Shown here: piece by piece, positions 26,717-35,128 of the stretch
How the letters are laid out: each line of letters opens with the position of its first letter
How positions within the stretch are numbered: the stretch's first letter is position 1
Assembly: GCF_036010485.1 (NCBI RefSeq)
Contig: NZ_CP108568.1
Span: 1,054,001-1,118,000, forward strand
Direction: 5' to 3'
Length of the DNA: 64,000 nucleotides
Source: Streptomyces sp. NBC_01198
Lineage (GTDB): Bacteria > Actinomycetota > Actinomycetes > Streptomycetales > Streptomycetaceae
Notes under the pieces: generated by a model
Told to the model about the DNA's origin: nothing
Database searches by the model: none
Seen by the model: the letters and a program-made list of their open reading frames with translations, nothing else
Position numbers and translations under genes: made by a program

Positions 26717-28165
26717 CTACTGGCGGGTCCACTGCTGGTTGCTGCCGCCGTTGCAGGTCCAGAGCTCGACCAGCGCGCCGTTGGCGGTGGCGCCCCCCGA
26801 GACATCCAGGCACAGGCCGGAGAGGACGTTGGTGATCGTGCCGTTGCTGTTGAGGTTCCACTGCTGGTTGGCGCCGCCGTTGCAGTCGTAGATGGTGACA
26901 GCCGTACCGGCCGCGGTCCCGTTGCCATTGGCCTCCAGGCACTTGCCGCTGTTGGAGACCACCAGCTCCTTGGCGGAGTTCGGGGTCCACGACTGGTTCG
27001 CCCCGCCGTTGCAGTCCCAGATCTCGGTCCGGGTCGCGTTGGCGGTGCTGCTGTTCGGCACGTCCAGGCACCGGCTCGAACCCACCCCGCGCAGCGCGTT
27101 GCTGCCACCGCCGGTGGCGCCGCCGACGACACCCGTGTCCGTGTCGATGGTCCATGACGCGTTGCAGGCGACCGAGGCGTTGGTGCCGCTGACGTTCAGC
27201 GGTTCCCAGACGTAGCGCGAGTCGCTGAGGTTCCCGGAGTTCCAGCGGTCGCCGAGGAAGAGGTAACTGGTGGTACTGGAACCGGCGATCGGGACGATCG
27301 CTGTGGTCTGGGAGTTGCAGGTGTTGGTGCCGGCGGGCGCGAAGCTTTTGAAGGACGACCAGGTGCCGCCGATCGAGCCGGCGGTGGCGTACTGGTTGTC
27401 GTTGGTCGACCAGCCCGTCAGGTGCGAGCCGAAGATGTAGTAGGTGCCGCCGATCTTCGCCATGGCCGGCGCCTCGTACTGGTTCAGGGTCTTGACCAGA
27501 GAGGACACGCTGAGAAAGTCCGGCGAGAGCTGGTAGATCTGCAGCTTCGCGTTGGTTCGGTCCTCGCTCATGAAGTAACCGGTGCTGCCGTCGAGAAAGA
27601 GGTTGTCGTCCAGGCTGTCGTGGCCCAGCGGCTTGGAGCTGCCGCGGTAGGTGTAGGTGCCGCAGACACTGGTGCTGGTGGCGACGCCCGCCTTCCGCTC
27701 GGAGTAACCGGCGTTGTCGATGTGCATGTACATCACATACGTCGATGTCGAGGCGTTGTAGATCACGTGCGGGCGCTCCACGACCCGGTTGGGCCCGAGG
27801 TCACCACTGGACTGCCGGGTCAGGACGTTGCGGACGAACGTCCAGTTCTTGAAGTCGGTCGAGGAATAGCACTTGATGTTCTGGAACGGCGACCCTGCGG
27901 TCTTGTCCTCGCCCAGCCAGTAGTACGTGCTGCCGACCTTGATGATGCCCTCACCGTGCGCCTGGATCACGTTCCCCGAAGTGTCGTACGCCACCGCGCC
28001 GGGGTAACTGGTCACGGTCGCAGCCGATGCGGTCTGCGTCTGCGTCACAGCGAGAAAAAGGCTGAGCGCTAATACGAGAAAGGCCATCGCCCGTTCCAGG
28101 CCGGCTTTCCTTCCGCTGCGCTCAATTGCGACTGGGCCCCTGCTCCCTGGCGATCGCGTTCTCAT
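26717..28165 (-). CDS. Secreted GH43_24 exo-beta-1,3-galactanase with CBM13
   Basis: 482 residues: signal peptide to about 49, GH43 five-blade beta-propeller about 50-345, CBM13 356-482. The motifs AHGEGIIKVGSTYYWLGEDK, CYSSTDFKNWTF and VVERPHVIYN are those of exo-beta-1,3-galactanases, which release galactose or branched oligomers from the arabinogalactan backbone. Glu231 (NQYEAPAM) and Gln286 (CNSQTTAIV) keep the 55-residue spacing of Glu208/Gln263 in the Phanerochaete enzyme, where Gln acts as an unusual base; that comparison is from memory. Streptomyces homologues with CBM13 are known. Leu32 in the signal peptide is encoded by TTA (28072-28070), a rare bldA-dependent codon, inside an operator-like sequence. 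ATG 28165 has AAAGGAA upstream. Confidence 0.92.
   Translation of the reverse strand: MRTRSPGSRGPVAIERSGRKAGLERAMAFLVLALSLFLAVTQTQTASAATVTSYPGAVAYDTSGNVIQAHGEGIIKVGSTYYWLGEDKTAGSPFQNIKCYSSTDFKNWTFVRNVLTRQSSGDLGPNRVVERPHVIYNASTSTYVMYMHIDNAGYSERKAGVATSTSVCGTYTYRGSSKPLGHDSLDDNLFLDGSTGYFMSEDRTNAKLQIYQLSPDFLSVSSLVKTLNQYEAPAMAKIGGTYYIFGSHLTGWSTNDNQYATAGSIGGTWSSFKSFAPAGTNTCNSQTTAIVPIAGSSTTSYLFLGDRWNSGNLSDSRYVWEPLNVSGTNASVACNASWTIDTDTGVVGGATGGGSNALRGVGSSRCLDVPNSSTANATRTEIWDCNGGANQSWTPNSAKELVVSNSGKCLEANGNGTAAGTAVTIYDCNGGANQQWNLNSNGTITNVLSGLCLDVSGGATANGALVELWTCNGGSNQQWTRQ
28061..28074. promoter_or_regulatory. Operator-like site inside the GH43_24 signal-peptide codons
   Basis: GCTGAGCGCTAATA on the + strand, matching the AGCGCT-centred LacI motif at 11 of 14 bases (TGTGAGCGCTAACA). 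It lies about 95 bp inside the gene and includes the TTA codon. An intragenic roadblock operator is possible; chance cannot be excluded. Confidence 0.4.
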
Positions 28166-28275
28166 TGATGCGTTCCTTTCCGTAGGAGAGGTGCCGTCGG
28201 CCGGGCTGGTGCCGCTCCCTGCCAGGGTCCGCAGGTGGGTCCGCCGCGCCTCAGGGGCCGGCGGCGGTGCGAACG

Positions 28276-28347
28276 GGGTGTGGTTGTGGTGCCGTTGGCG
28301 AGGATCCGGTGCACGGTCCAGCCGTTGACGGCGGAGCTGCCGGCTGC
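28276..28347 (-). pseudogene. Remnant of a CBM2 cellulose-binding domain
   Basis: On the minus strand this stretch reads AAGSSAVNGWTVHRILANG, which matches the conserved NTGSSAVNGWTLxWTF core of CBM2, as in the nearby GH6 protein. No intact gene surrounds it, and the flanking frames degenerate on both sides. It lies in the 620-bp divergent region between the GH43_24 and GH59 genes and looks like the leftover of a deleted or recombined cellulase-type gene. Confidence 0.5.
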
Positions 28348-28532
28348 GGAAACGGGTCGGCTCCGACGGCGGCACTTTGCACCCGGGGGCACACGGTGTC
28401 AACCCTCGCCGCAGCCGGCGCACCTGCCGCGGCTGAGCCGGCACCGACCGTACCGGGGGAACGTCGGCGGCGAGCGACCTGCAATAACGCACTCAATCAA
28501 ACATGGTCGAACAACAGGGTCGGACAAAACCC

Positions 28533-28561
28533 TTGACCCGCCCTCACCGCGCTCCTACGAT
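28533..28561 (+). promoter_or_regulatory. Sigma70-like promoter of the GH59 gene
   Basis: TTGACC at 28533-28538 and TACGAT at 28556-28561 with a 17-bp spacer. Expected start of transcription is near 28568, giving a leader of about 218 bases that contains the operator-like site at 28669. Confidence 0.6.
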
Positions 28562-28668
28562 CGGCCACCGCCGGGCAACAGAGAGCCCAGATGCACCGGC
28601 CATCACAGAGCACACCAGGCCGACGGGCAACCACGACACACACCACAGCCGCAGCCCACCCCCGCCCA

Positions 28669-28682
28669 TGGGAGCGTTCACA
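28669..28682. promoter_or_regulatory. LacI-type operator in the GH59 leader
   Basis: TGGGAGCGTTCACA: 12 of 14 bases match TGTGAGCGCTCACA and 12 of 14 match the CebR box, so which repressor would bind is unclear. It lies 104 bp before the GH59 start and downstream of the predicted promoter. Confidence 0.5.
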
Positions 28683-28785
28683 ACCACGTGGGCCGCTGGA
28701 ACAGAACCTGGACAGGCACCGGCGGTCCGGCGCAGGCACCTCGGCCGACCACCTGGGCCGCACCTCAGTAAAGGATCGGTGGCAG

Positions 28786-31215
28786 ATGGACAGATCTCGA
28801 TGGCGACCGCGCCGAGCGACCTCCGGCAGACGATGGTTGCGTCTCGGGCTGGCGCTCCTCCTCAGCAGCGTCGCCGGCGCCGGCACCGTGGTGGCGGCCG
28901 CCCCCGCGGCCCAGGCGGCCACGGCGATCACGGTCAACGGCGGTTCCACCGGACGGGCGTTCGACGGGGTGGGGGCGATCAGCGGCGGCGGCGGCAACTC
29001 CCGGCTGCTCATCGACTATCCCGCCACCCAGCGCGCACAGATACTGGACTACCTGTTCAAGCCGGGCTACGGCGCCGCGGTGCAACTGCTGAAGCTGGAG
29101 ATCGGCGGCGACGCCAACTCGACCGACGGCGCCGAGCCGAGCATCGAGCACGCGCGCGGCGACGTGAACTGCAACGTGGGCTACGAGTTCTGGCTCGGCG
29201 AGCAGGCGGTGGCACGCAACCCGAACATCAAGCTGGTGGCCCTCCCCTGGACCGCGCCCGGCTGGATCGGCAGCGGCAACTTCTGGTCGACGGACATGAT
29301 CAACTACGACATCCAGTGGCTGGACTGCGCCAAGCAGCACGGCCTGCCGATCAGTTACATCGGTGGCTGGAACGAGCGCGGGCACAACAAGACCTGGTAC
29401 GAGAACCTGCGCTCGGCCCTCGACTCCCACGGATACAGCGGCGTGCAGATCGTCGCCGACGACAGCTTCGGCTGGGCGGCCGCGGACGATGCCCAGAGCG
29501 ACCCGGCGTTCAAGTCCGCCGTCGGCGTGATCGGTGCCCACTACCCGTGCGGCTACCTGGGCGACGCCACCTCGTGCTCGTCCAGCTCCAACGCCGTGGC
29601 GTCCGGCAAGCAGCTCTGGGCCAGCGAGTTCGGGTCGCAGGACTACATGACCGGCTCCGGTCCGTACATCCGCAGCATCACCCGCGGATATCTGGACGGT
29701 CAGATGACCGGCTTCATCAACTGGCCGCTGGTGGCGGCGCTGACTCCGAACCTGCCCTTCAACACCGACGCGCTGGCCGTGGCCTCCTCACCGTGGTCCG
29801 GCGCGTACTCGCTCGGCAAAAGCCTGTGGGCGAACGCGCAGGTCGCCCAGTTCACCCAGCCCGGCTGGCGCTTCCTGACCGGTTCGGCCAGCGGCTACCT
29901 CGGCGGCAACCGCAACAACGGCAGCTACATCTCGTTGAAGTCCACCAACAACACGGACTACTCGACGATCTACGAGACGACCGGCGCGAGCGCCGCGCAG
30001 ACAGTGAACGTCAACGTGACGGGCGGGCTGAACACCAGCACCGTCCACGTGTGGTCCACCAATCTGGGCTCGTCGAACCCGGCCGACTGGTTCGCCGAGC
30101 AGTCCGCCATCACGCCCACGGGCGGCAGCTACTCGCTGACGCTGCAACCCAACCGGATCTACTCGGTGACCACCACCACCGGCCAGGGCAAGGGAACGGC
30201 AGCCGGCCCGGCGGCAGCGCCACTTGCGCTGCCGTACACCGACTCCTATGACGCCGACGCCTCCCGCAGCGAGGCGAAGTACTTCTCCGACATGCAGGGC
30301 TCCTTCGAAGTACGCCCCTGCGCCGCGGGCAGGACCGGCCAGTGCCTCCAGCAGGTCACGCCCGCGCGGCCGATCGAATGGCAGGACGACAGTGACGCCT
30401 TCGGCCTGGTCGGTGACACCTCCTGGAGCAACTACAAGGTCAGTACCGACGTGAACCTCCAGCAGGCCGGCACCGTCACGCTGCTCGGCCGGGCGAACAC
30501 CCAGCTGCGCCCGCAGTCGCACCAGGCGGCCTACGAGCTGCGGTTGAGCAACACCGGAGCCTGGTCGATCGTCAAGAGCACCACCTCCGGCACGCTGACC
30601 ACCCTCGCCTCAGGCACCCACGCCTCGCTGGGACTCAACACGTGGCACACGGTCTCGCTCAGCTTCAGCGGCAGCCAGATCAGCGCCACCCTCGACGGCG
30701 CCGCACTCGGCTCGGCCTCGGACAGCTCGTACGCCAGCGGCCAGGTCGGACTGGGCGTCGTCGGCTACCAGACCGACATGTTCGACAACCTGTCGGTCAC
30801 CGCGACAAGCGGCGGCGGGGGTGGTGGCAGCACCGGGCCGATCAGGGGGCAGGCGTCGAGCCGATGCGTCGACGTCCCCAACGCCACGCAGGCCAACGGC
30901 ACCGTCACCGAGCTCTGGGACTGCAACAGCGGCACCAACCAGATATGGACGCTCACCTCCGCCAAGCAGCTCACCGTCTACGGGACCAAGTGCCTCGACG
31001 TCAACGGGCAGGGCACGGCCGACGGGACGGCGGTCGACATCTACGACTGCAACGGCGGCGCCAACCAGCAGTGGACCGTGAACTCCGACGGGACGATCGT
31101 GGGGACCGGATCGGGCAAGTGCCTCGACGCCACGGGCGGCGCCACCGCCAACGGCACCCTGCTGGAGATCTGGACCTGCAACGGCGGCGCCAACCAGAAA
31201 TGGTCCCGCAGCTGA
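28786..31215 (+). CDS. Secreted GH59 beta-galactosidase-type enzyme with CBM13
   Basis: 809 residues: signal peptide to about 45, GH59 TIM barrel about 48-375, the beta-sandwich and lectin-like domains usual in galactocerebrosidase (about 376-680), a Gly-rich linker, and CBM13 about 688-809. It clearly resembles galactocerebrosidase: FDGVGAISGGGGNSRLLIDYP, QILDYLFKPGYGAAVQLLKL, GGDANSTDGAEPS and FTQPGWRFL. The acid/base is Glu197 (GGWNERGH) and the nucleophile Glu281 (WASEFGSQ). Bacterial GH59 substrates are poorly known; an extracellular galactan or arabinogalactan galactoside is inferred from the neighbours. ATG 28786 has AAGGA 10 bases upstream. A terminator follows. Confidence 0.92.
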   Translation: MDRSRWRPRRATSGRRWLRLGLALLLSSVAGAGTVVAAAPAAQAATAITVNGGSTGRAFDGVGAISGGGGNSRLLIDYPATQRAQILDYLFKPGYGAAVQLLKLEIGGDANSTDGAEPSIEHARGDVNCNVGYEFWLGEQAVARNPNIKLVALPWTAPGWIGSGNFWSTDMINYDIQWLDCAKQHGLPISYIGGWNERGHNKTWYENLRSALDSHGYSGVQIVADDSFGWAAADDAQSDPAFKSAVGVIGAHYPCGYLGDATSCSSSSNAVASGKQLWASEFGSQDYMTGSGPYIRSITRGYLDGQMTGFINWPLVAALTPNLPFNTDALAVASSPWSGAYSLGKSLWANAQVAQFTQPGWRFLTGSASGYLGGNRNNGSYISLKSTNNTDYSTIYETTGASAAQTVNVNVTGGLNTSTVHVWSTNLGSSNPADWFAEQSAITPTGGSYSLTLQPNRIYSVTTTTGQGKGTAAGPAAAPLALPYTDSYDADASRSEAKYFSDMQGSFEVRPCAAGRTGQCLQQVTPARPIEWQDDSDAFGLVGDTSWSNYKVSTDVNLQQAGTVTLLGRANTQLRPQSHQAAYELRLSNTGAWSIVKSTTSGTLTTLASGTHASLGLNTWHTVSLSFSGSQISATLDGAALGSASDSSYASGQVGLGVVGYQTDMFDNLSVTATSGGGGGGSTGPIRGQASSRCVDVPNATQANGTVTELWDCNSGTNQIWTLTSAKQLTVYGTKCLDVNGQGTADGTAVDIYDCNGGANQQWTVNSDGTIVGTGSGKCLDATGGATANGTLLEIWTCNGGANQKWSRS

Positions 31216-31262
31216 GGTAGCAGTGGCGCCCCAGGGGGCCGGCTCGCCTCCACTCGGATCAT

Positions 31263-31294
31263 GAGGCGGGGACAGCTCAGGCTGTCCCCGCCTC
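31263..31294. terminator. Terminator between GH59 and the convergent GH63-like gene
   Basis: Perfect 14-bp stem (GAGGCGGGGACAGC / GCTGTCCCCGCCTC) with a TCAG loop, 47 bp after the GH59 stop and 43 bp before the stop of the convergent gene. Confidence 0.75.
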
Positions 31295-31337
31295 GTCCGC
31301 GGGCCGGTGGACCCTCACCCATCTGATCCGGCCCGCG

Positions 31338-33092
31338 TCACGGGCCGGCCGGCGAGGTGCCCGGTGCCGGCGAGGTGCGCCGGTGATGGTCGTCGGCCAG
31401 CAGCAGGTAGCTGCTGGCGGTCCAGGTGTAGGCGCGGTCGCGCAGCCCTTCGCCGGTGAGGGCGTCGAAGTTCTCGGCGAAGCCGGATTTCTCGCACAGG
31501 GCCCGGAACCGGTGGCTGATGTCGTCCGCGAGGTCGGTGTGGCCGGTGCGGCGCAGGCCGTCCTCGATGAGGACGGTGGCCGGAGCCCAGATGGGGCCGC
31601 GCCAGTAGCCGTCGGACTCGTAGTGCGGCGAGTCGATGTGCTCGGTGGCCAGGCCGTGCGGGGTCAGGTGCGAGGCGATCCGCTCTGCGAGGCGGTCGCC
31701 GACGGCGCGCGGTAGCCGCTCGCCCAGCACGATGGGCATGAGGTCGAGCAGGCTGCGGCTGGCGGACGCGTCGGGGGAACGGGGAGCCCGGCTGCGGAAC
31801 CGGTCGCCGGACCACAGGTCCTCAAGCAGGGCGTCCTGGAGCTCGTCCGCGGTCCCCCGGTGCCGGGCGGCGGCCTCGGCGTCCCCGACGTCAGCGGCCA
31901 GCGCGGCCAGCTCCGCCAGTTGGAGGATGAGGAACGCCGCCAGGTCGGCGGTGATCAGCACGCGCCGGCCGTCGAAGGTCGTGGCGTTGTCCCAGCCGCT
32001 GTCGTTGCCGTGCTGGTAGTGCGGCAGGCGCTGGCCGGGCGCGGTGCGGGCTCGGAGCCAGAAGTCGGTCCACCGCCCGAGCCGGCGGTAGGTCTCCGCC
32101 AGTTCGCCGGGCTCCGGCAGGCGGGGAAGGCGTTCGCGCAGCCGGCGAAGTGTCCAGCCGTGGATGGGCGGCTTGACGAAGTTGTACAGGACCTCGGAGT
32201 GGGTGACCGAGTCGGGCAGGGCGCCGGTCTCGTCCTGGTGGTCGAAGGGGGTCTGGAACTGGTCCCACGCGAGGTCCGGCAGGCCCGGAGCCAGCGCGAG
32301 GGCGTTGAAGCAGTGGTCCCAGCTCCAGACCTTGTCCATCCAGTGCTTGGACATCAGGACGGCGGGACGCCGCAGGAAACCGGCCGGACGCACCGTCGCC
32401 GACCACATGACGTAGGCCGCCAGTTCGGCAGCGGGCGCCTTGGCGGCCGGAAGAGGAGCCACAGCGTCGGCGAAGTCGCGGAACGCCTCCGCGTGCGAGG
32501 CCGCCGCGGCGGCGAAGGCCCCCGGAGCGGTGTAGGGCTGCCTTGCGCTGTCGATCTCCTCGATGACGGCTTCCCAGCCGGCCGGCCCGGACAGGACCAG
32601 CCGGCGGTCGGCGCCGCCAAGGCCCTCGAGTCCTGCCGCGGCGACCACGCCGGTCAGCAGCGTGACGCGGTAGCGGCGGCCGGTCTCGTAGGAGGTGAAC
32701 TGGTGCGACCCGTCGACGGGGTCGCGGTAGAGGTAGGTGCCGGTGAACGACGTCAGTTCCCGGTCCGCGGGGGTGATGTCGAGGTCGAGCTGTTCACCGC
32801 GCAGCCGGACGGTGTCGGCGCTTTCGTAGACCAGCGAGATCCGGCCGCCGTCGGCCTGCCAGACCAGCGTCGTGGGTGTCGCCTTCCAGACGGTCTCCGC
32901 CCTCTCACCCGTGACCGGATCGAGCGGTACGAGGCGCAGGACCGCGTGCATGCCGTTCTGGTGGGAGACCAGATGCAGGTCCTGTGCCCGGGTGTGCTGA
33001 GAGGTGACCGGCGAGATGTTGAACCACGATCCCTGGCGGCTGAACGGTATCTCCTGGATCGCGAACGCGTGGCTTTCCGGGTTGAGGGTCAC
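31338..33092 (-). CDS. Cytoplasmic GH63-like (alpha/alpha)6 glycosidase
   Basis: 584 residues without signal peptide: an N-terminal beta-sandwich about 1-190 and an (alpha/alpha)6 barrel about 200-570. Motifs WMDKVWSWDHCFNALALA (Asp259 is the likely acid), GNDSGWDNATTFDGR, SDGYWRGPIWAPATVLIEDG and AYTWTASSYLLL place it among GH63/mannosylglycerate-hydrolase-like enzymes. Substrate specificity in this group is broad and cannot be read here. It is the last gene of the ABC importer 3 operon (67 bp after the permease), so it probably hydrolyses the imported oligosaccharide. The GTG 33092 start has only a weak SD. Confidence 0.85.
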   Translation of the reverse strand: MTLNPESHAFAIQEIPFSRQGSWFNISPVTSQHTRAQDLHLVSHQNGMHAVLRLVPLDPVTGERAETVWKATPTTLVWQADGGRISLVYESADTVRLRGEQLDLDITPADRELTSFTGTYLYRDPVDGSHQFTSYETGRRYRVTLLTGVVAAAGLEGLGGADRRLVLSGPAGWEAVIEEIDSARQPYTAPGAFAAAAASHAEAFRDFADAVAPLPAAKAPAAELAAYVMWSATVRPAGFLRRPAVLMSKHWMDKVWSWDHCFNALALAPGLPDLAWDQFQTPFDHQDETGALPDSVTHSEVLYNFVKPPIHGWTLRRLRERLPRLPEPGELAETYRRLGRWTDFWLRARTAPGQRLPHYQHGNDSGWDNATTFDGRRVLITADLAAFLILQLAELAALAADVGDAEAAARHRGTADELQDALLEDLWSGDRFRSRAPRSPDASASRSLLDLMPIVLGERLPRAVGDRLAERIASHLTPHGLATEHIDSPHYESDGYWRGPIWAPATVLIEDGLRRTGHTDLADDISHRFRALCEKSGFAENFDALTGEGLRDRAYTWTASSYLLLADDHHRRTSPAPGTSPAGP

Positions 33093-33159
33093 TGGTGGGA
33101 GCTCGATCCTTTTTCGGATGTGGGCGCTTCGGCCATGGCGGCGTGAAAGGGGATGCCGG

Positions 33160-34041
33160 TCAGTCCTTTACGGCTCCGGCCGTGACGCCGGCGGCGACGT
33201 AGCGCTGGGCGAGGACCAGGATCACGGCGGCCGGCAGCGAGGCCACGACCGCGGTGGCCATGATGGCGTTCCACTCCTGGTTGTTGTTGCCGATGTAGTG
33301 GTAGATGCCCAGGGTGATCGGCTGGTGGGCGCCGCCGCTGTCCAGCGTGCTGGCGAAGACGAAGTCCGACCAGGACCACAGGAAGGCGAAGAGCGACACG
33401 GTGATGATCGCGTTGCGGCTCATCGGAAGCACGATGGACCAGAAGACGCGCAGCGATCCGGCGCCGTCCACCCTTGCGGCCTGCAGGAGTTCCGCGGGGA
33501 TGCCGGACATGAACGCGGTGAAGATGAGCACGGCGAACGGCACGGCCAGGGTGGAGTCGGCCACGATCAGGCCGGGAACGGACTGCAGGAACCCCAGGTT
33601 GAGGTAGATGGCGTAGAAGCCCATCGCCATGATGATCCCGGGGATCATCTGGGCGACCAGCATCAGGAAGCTGACAAGCCCTCCGCCGCGCGGCCGCAGT
33701 CTGGCCAGCGCGAATCCGGCCGGTGCGGCGAGGAGGACGGTGACCGCGACCGTGCCCAGCCCGATGGCCAGACTGGTGCCGAGGTAGGGCAGTTGCTGGT
33801 CGAACACCTCTCGGTAGCCCTTGAGCGTGATGTGCACCGGGAAGAGGTTCGGCGGGGATTTGCGCATGTCCTGGTCGCGGGTGAGGGAGACGTTCACCAT
33901 CCAGTACACGGGGAAGAGCATCACGGCGGTGAACAGCAGGCCCAGCGTTGTCTTCCACCGGGAGCCGTGCCGGCCGCGGCGGCGGCGTGGCTCGCGTACG
34001 GGGTGAAACGCACGGGCGGCCGCGTCGGCGTGGGCACTCAC
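33160..34041 (-). CDS. ABC importer 3: permease (MalG-like)
   Basis: 293-residue CUT1 permease with six helices. GTG 34041 overlaps the stop of the preceding permease (GTGA). The EAA loop is ELLQAARVDGAGSLRVFWSI followed by VLPMSRN, and the C-terminus is AQRYVAAGVTAGAVKD. The N-terminal 35 residues are basic and cytoplasmic. Confidence 0.92.
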   Translation of the reverse strand: MSAHADAAARAFHPVREPRRRRGRHGSRWKTTLGLLFTAVMLFPVYWMVNVSLTRDQDMRKSPPNLFPVHITLKGYREVFDQQLPYLGTSLAIGLGTVAVTVLLAAPAGFALARLRPRGGGLVSFLMLVAQMIPGIIMAMGFYAIYLNLGFLQSVPGLIVADSTLAVPFAVLIFTAFMSGIPAELLQAARVDGAGSLRVFWSIVLPMSRNAIITVSLFAFLWSWSDFVFASTLDSGGAHQPITLGIYHYIGNNNQEWNAIMATAVVASLPAAVILVLAQRYVAAGVTAGAVKD

Positions 34042-35027
34042 GGATTGACCTGCTTTCGCTGGGTGCGGATGTACACCAGGCCGAAGACGAGGGCGATCAC
34101 CACGAGGAGGTTGCCCACCGCGGCTCCGGGGCCGAACTCCGGCAGCAGGTTGCCGAAGCCGAGCCGGTAGGACCAGGTGGCGAAGGTGGTCGAGGAGTCG
34201 CTGGGACCTCCCCTGGTCATGATCCAGATGATGTCGAAGACCTTGAGCGTGTAGACGAGCCCCAGCAGCAGGGTGATCGCGGAGACCGGGCGCAGCAGGG
34301 GGAAGGTCACCTGCCAGAACCGCTGCCAGGCGTTGGCTCCGTCGATGGCCGCCGCCTCGTTCAGCGATGCGGGGATCGCCTGGAGGCCGCTGTAGAGGAC
34401 GACCAGGTTGAAGGGGATCCCGATCCAGATGTTCGCGATGATCACTGACGCCAGCGACCACGAGGGAGAGGTCAGCCAGTTCACCGGCCCGATCCCCAGC
34501 CGGCCGAGCGCGGCGTTGGCGATCCCCGACTCGCTGTTGAGCATCCACGACCAGGTGGACGCGGACACGATCAGCGGTAGCAGCCAGGGCACCAGGAAGA
34601 GCGCGCGCAGCGTGGCCGACAGCCGGAAGTGCTGCGTGAAGAAGACGGCCAGGGCCAGCCCGATGGCGTACTGGAAGACGAGGGAGACGCCGGTGAAGAG
34701 CACCGTGTGTGCCAGGGCCGGCATGAAGGTCGGGTCGTCGAAGACCTTCCGGTAGTTCTCCAGGCCGGTGAAGGGTGCGTCGCCCTGCACGAAGGAGCGG
34801 ACCGTGTAGTTGCGCAGTGACAGGTCCAGGTTGCGGTAGAGCGGATAGGCGTAGAAGGCGCCGAGGTAGATCACGACGGGGGCCAGAAAGCCCCAGGCGG
34901 CCCACTGCTGCGAGCGCGGCCTGTGCGGACGCGGGCTTTGCACCCCGGCTCGGGGGGAGGCTGTGGTGCCAGGTCCCGTTCCGCCGGACGCCGCGGGGGC
35001 GTCCGGCATCGGTGCGGTGCTGTTCAT
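34038..35027 (-). CDS. ABC importer 3: permease (MalF-like)
   Basis: 329-residue CUT1 permease. It has a Pro/Thr-rich cytoplasmic N-terminus of about 40 residues, then six helices; the EAA loop is SLNEAAAIDGANAWQRFWQV then TFPLLRP. ATG 35027 has AAGGA about 10 bases upstream. It lies 101 bp after the binding-protein gene and overlaps the next permease. No ATPase gene is present. Confidence 0.92.
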   Translation of the reverse strand: MNSTAPMPDAPAASGGTGPGTTASPRAGVQSPRPHRPRSQQWAAWGFLAPVVIYLGAFYAYPLYRNLDLSLRNYTVRSFVQGDAPFTGLENYRKVFDDPTFMPALAHTVLFTGVSLVFQYAIGLALAVFFTQHFRLSATLRALFLVPWLLPLIVSASTWSWMLNSESGIANAALGRLGIGPVNWLTSPSWSLASVIIANIWIGIPFNLVVLYSGLQAIPASLNEAAAIDGANAWQRFWQVTFPLLRPVSAITLLLGLVYTLKVFDIIWIMTRGGPSDSSTTFATWSYRLGFGNLLPEFGPGAAVGNLLVVIALVFGLVYIRTQRKQVNP

Positions 35028-35128
35028 CGATGGTGCGGTCCTTCGCTGGGCAGGCCGGCCGGCAGCGCGGGCGGGGCCGTTCGTCCCGGCCCCCGCCCGC
35101 GGTGCGGGCCGATGGCCTGGGTCGGGAA

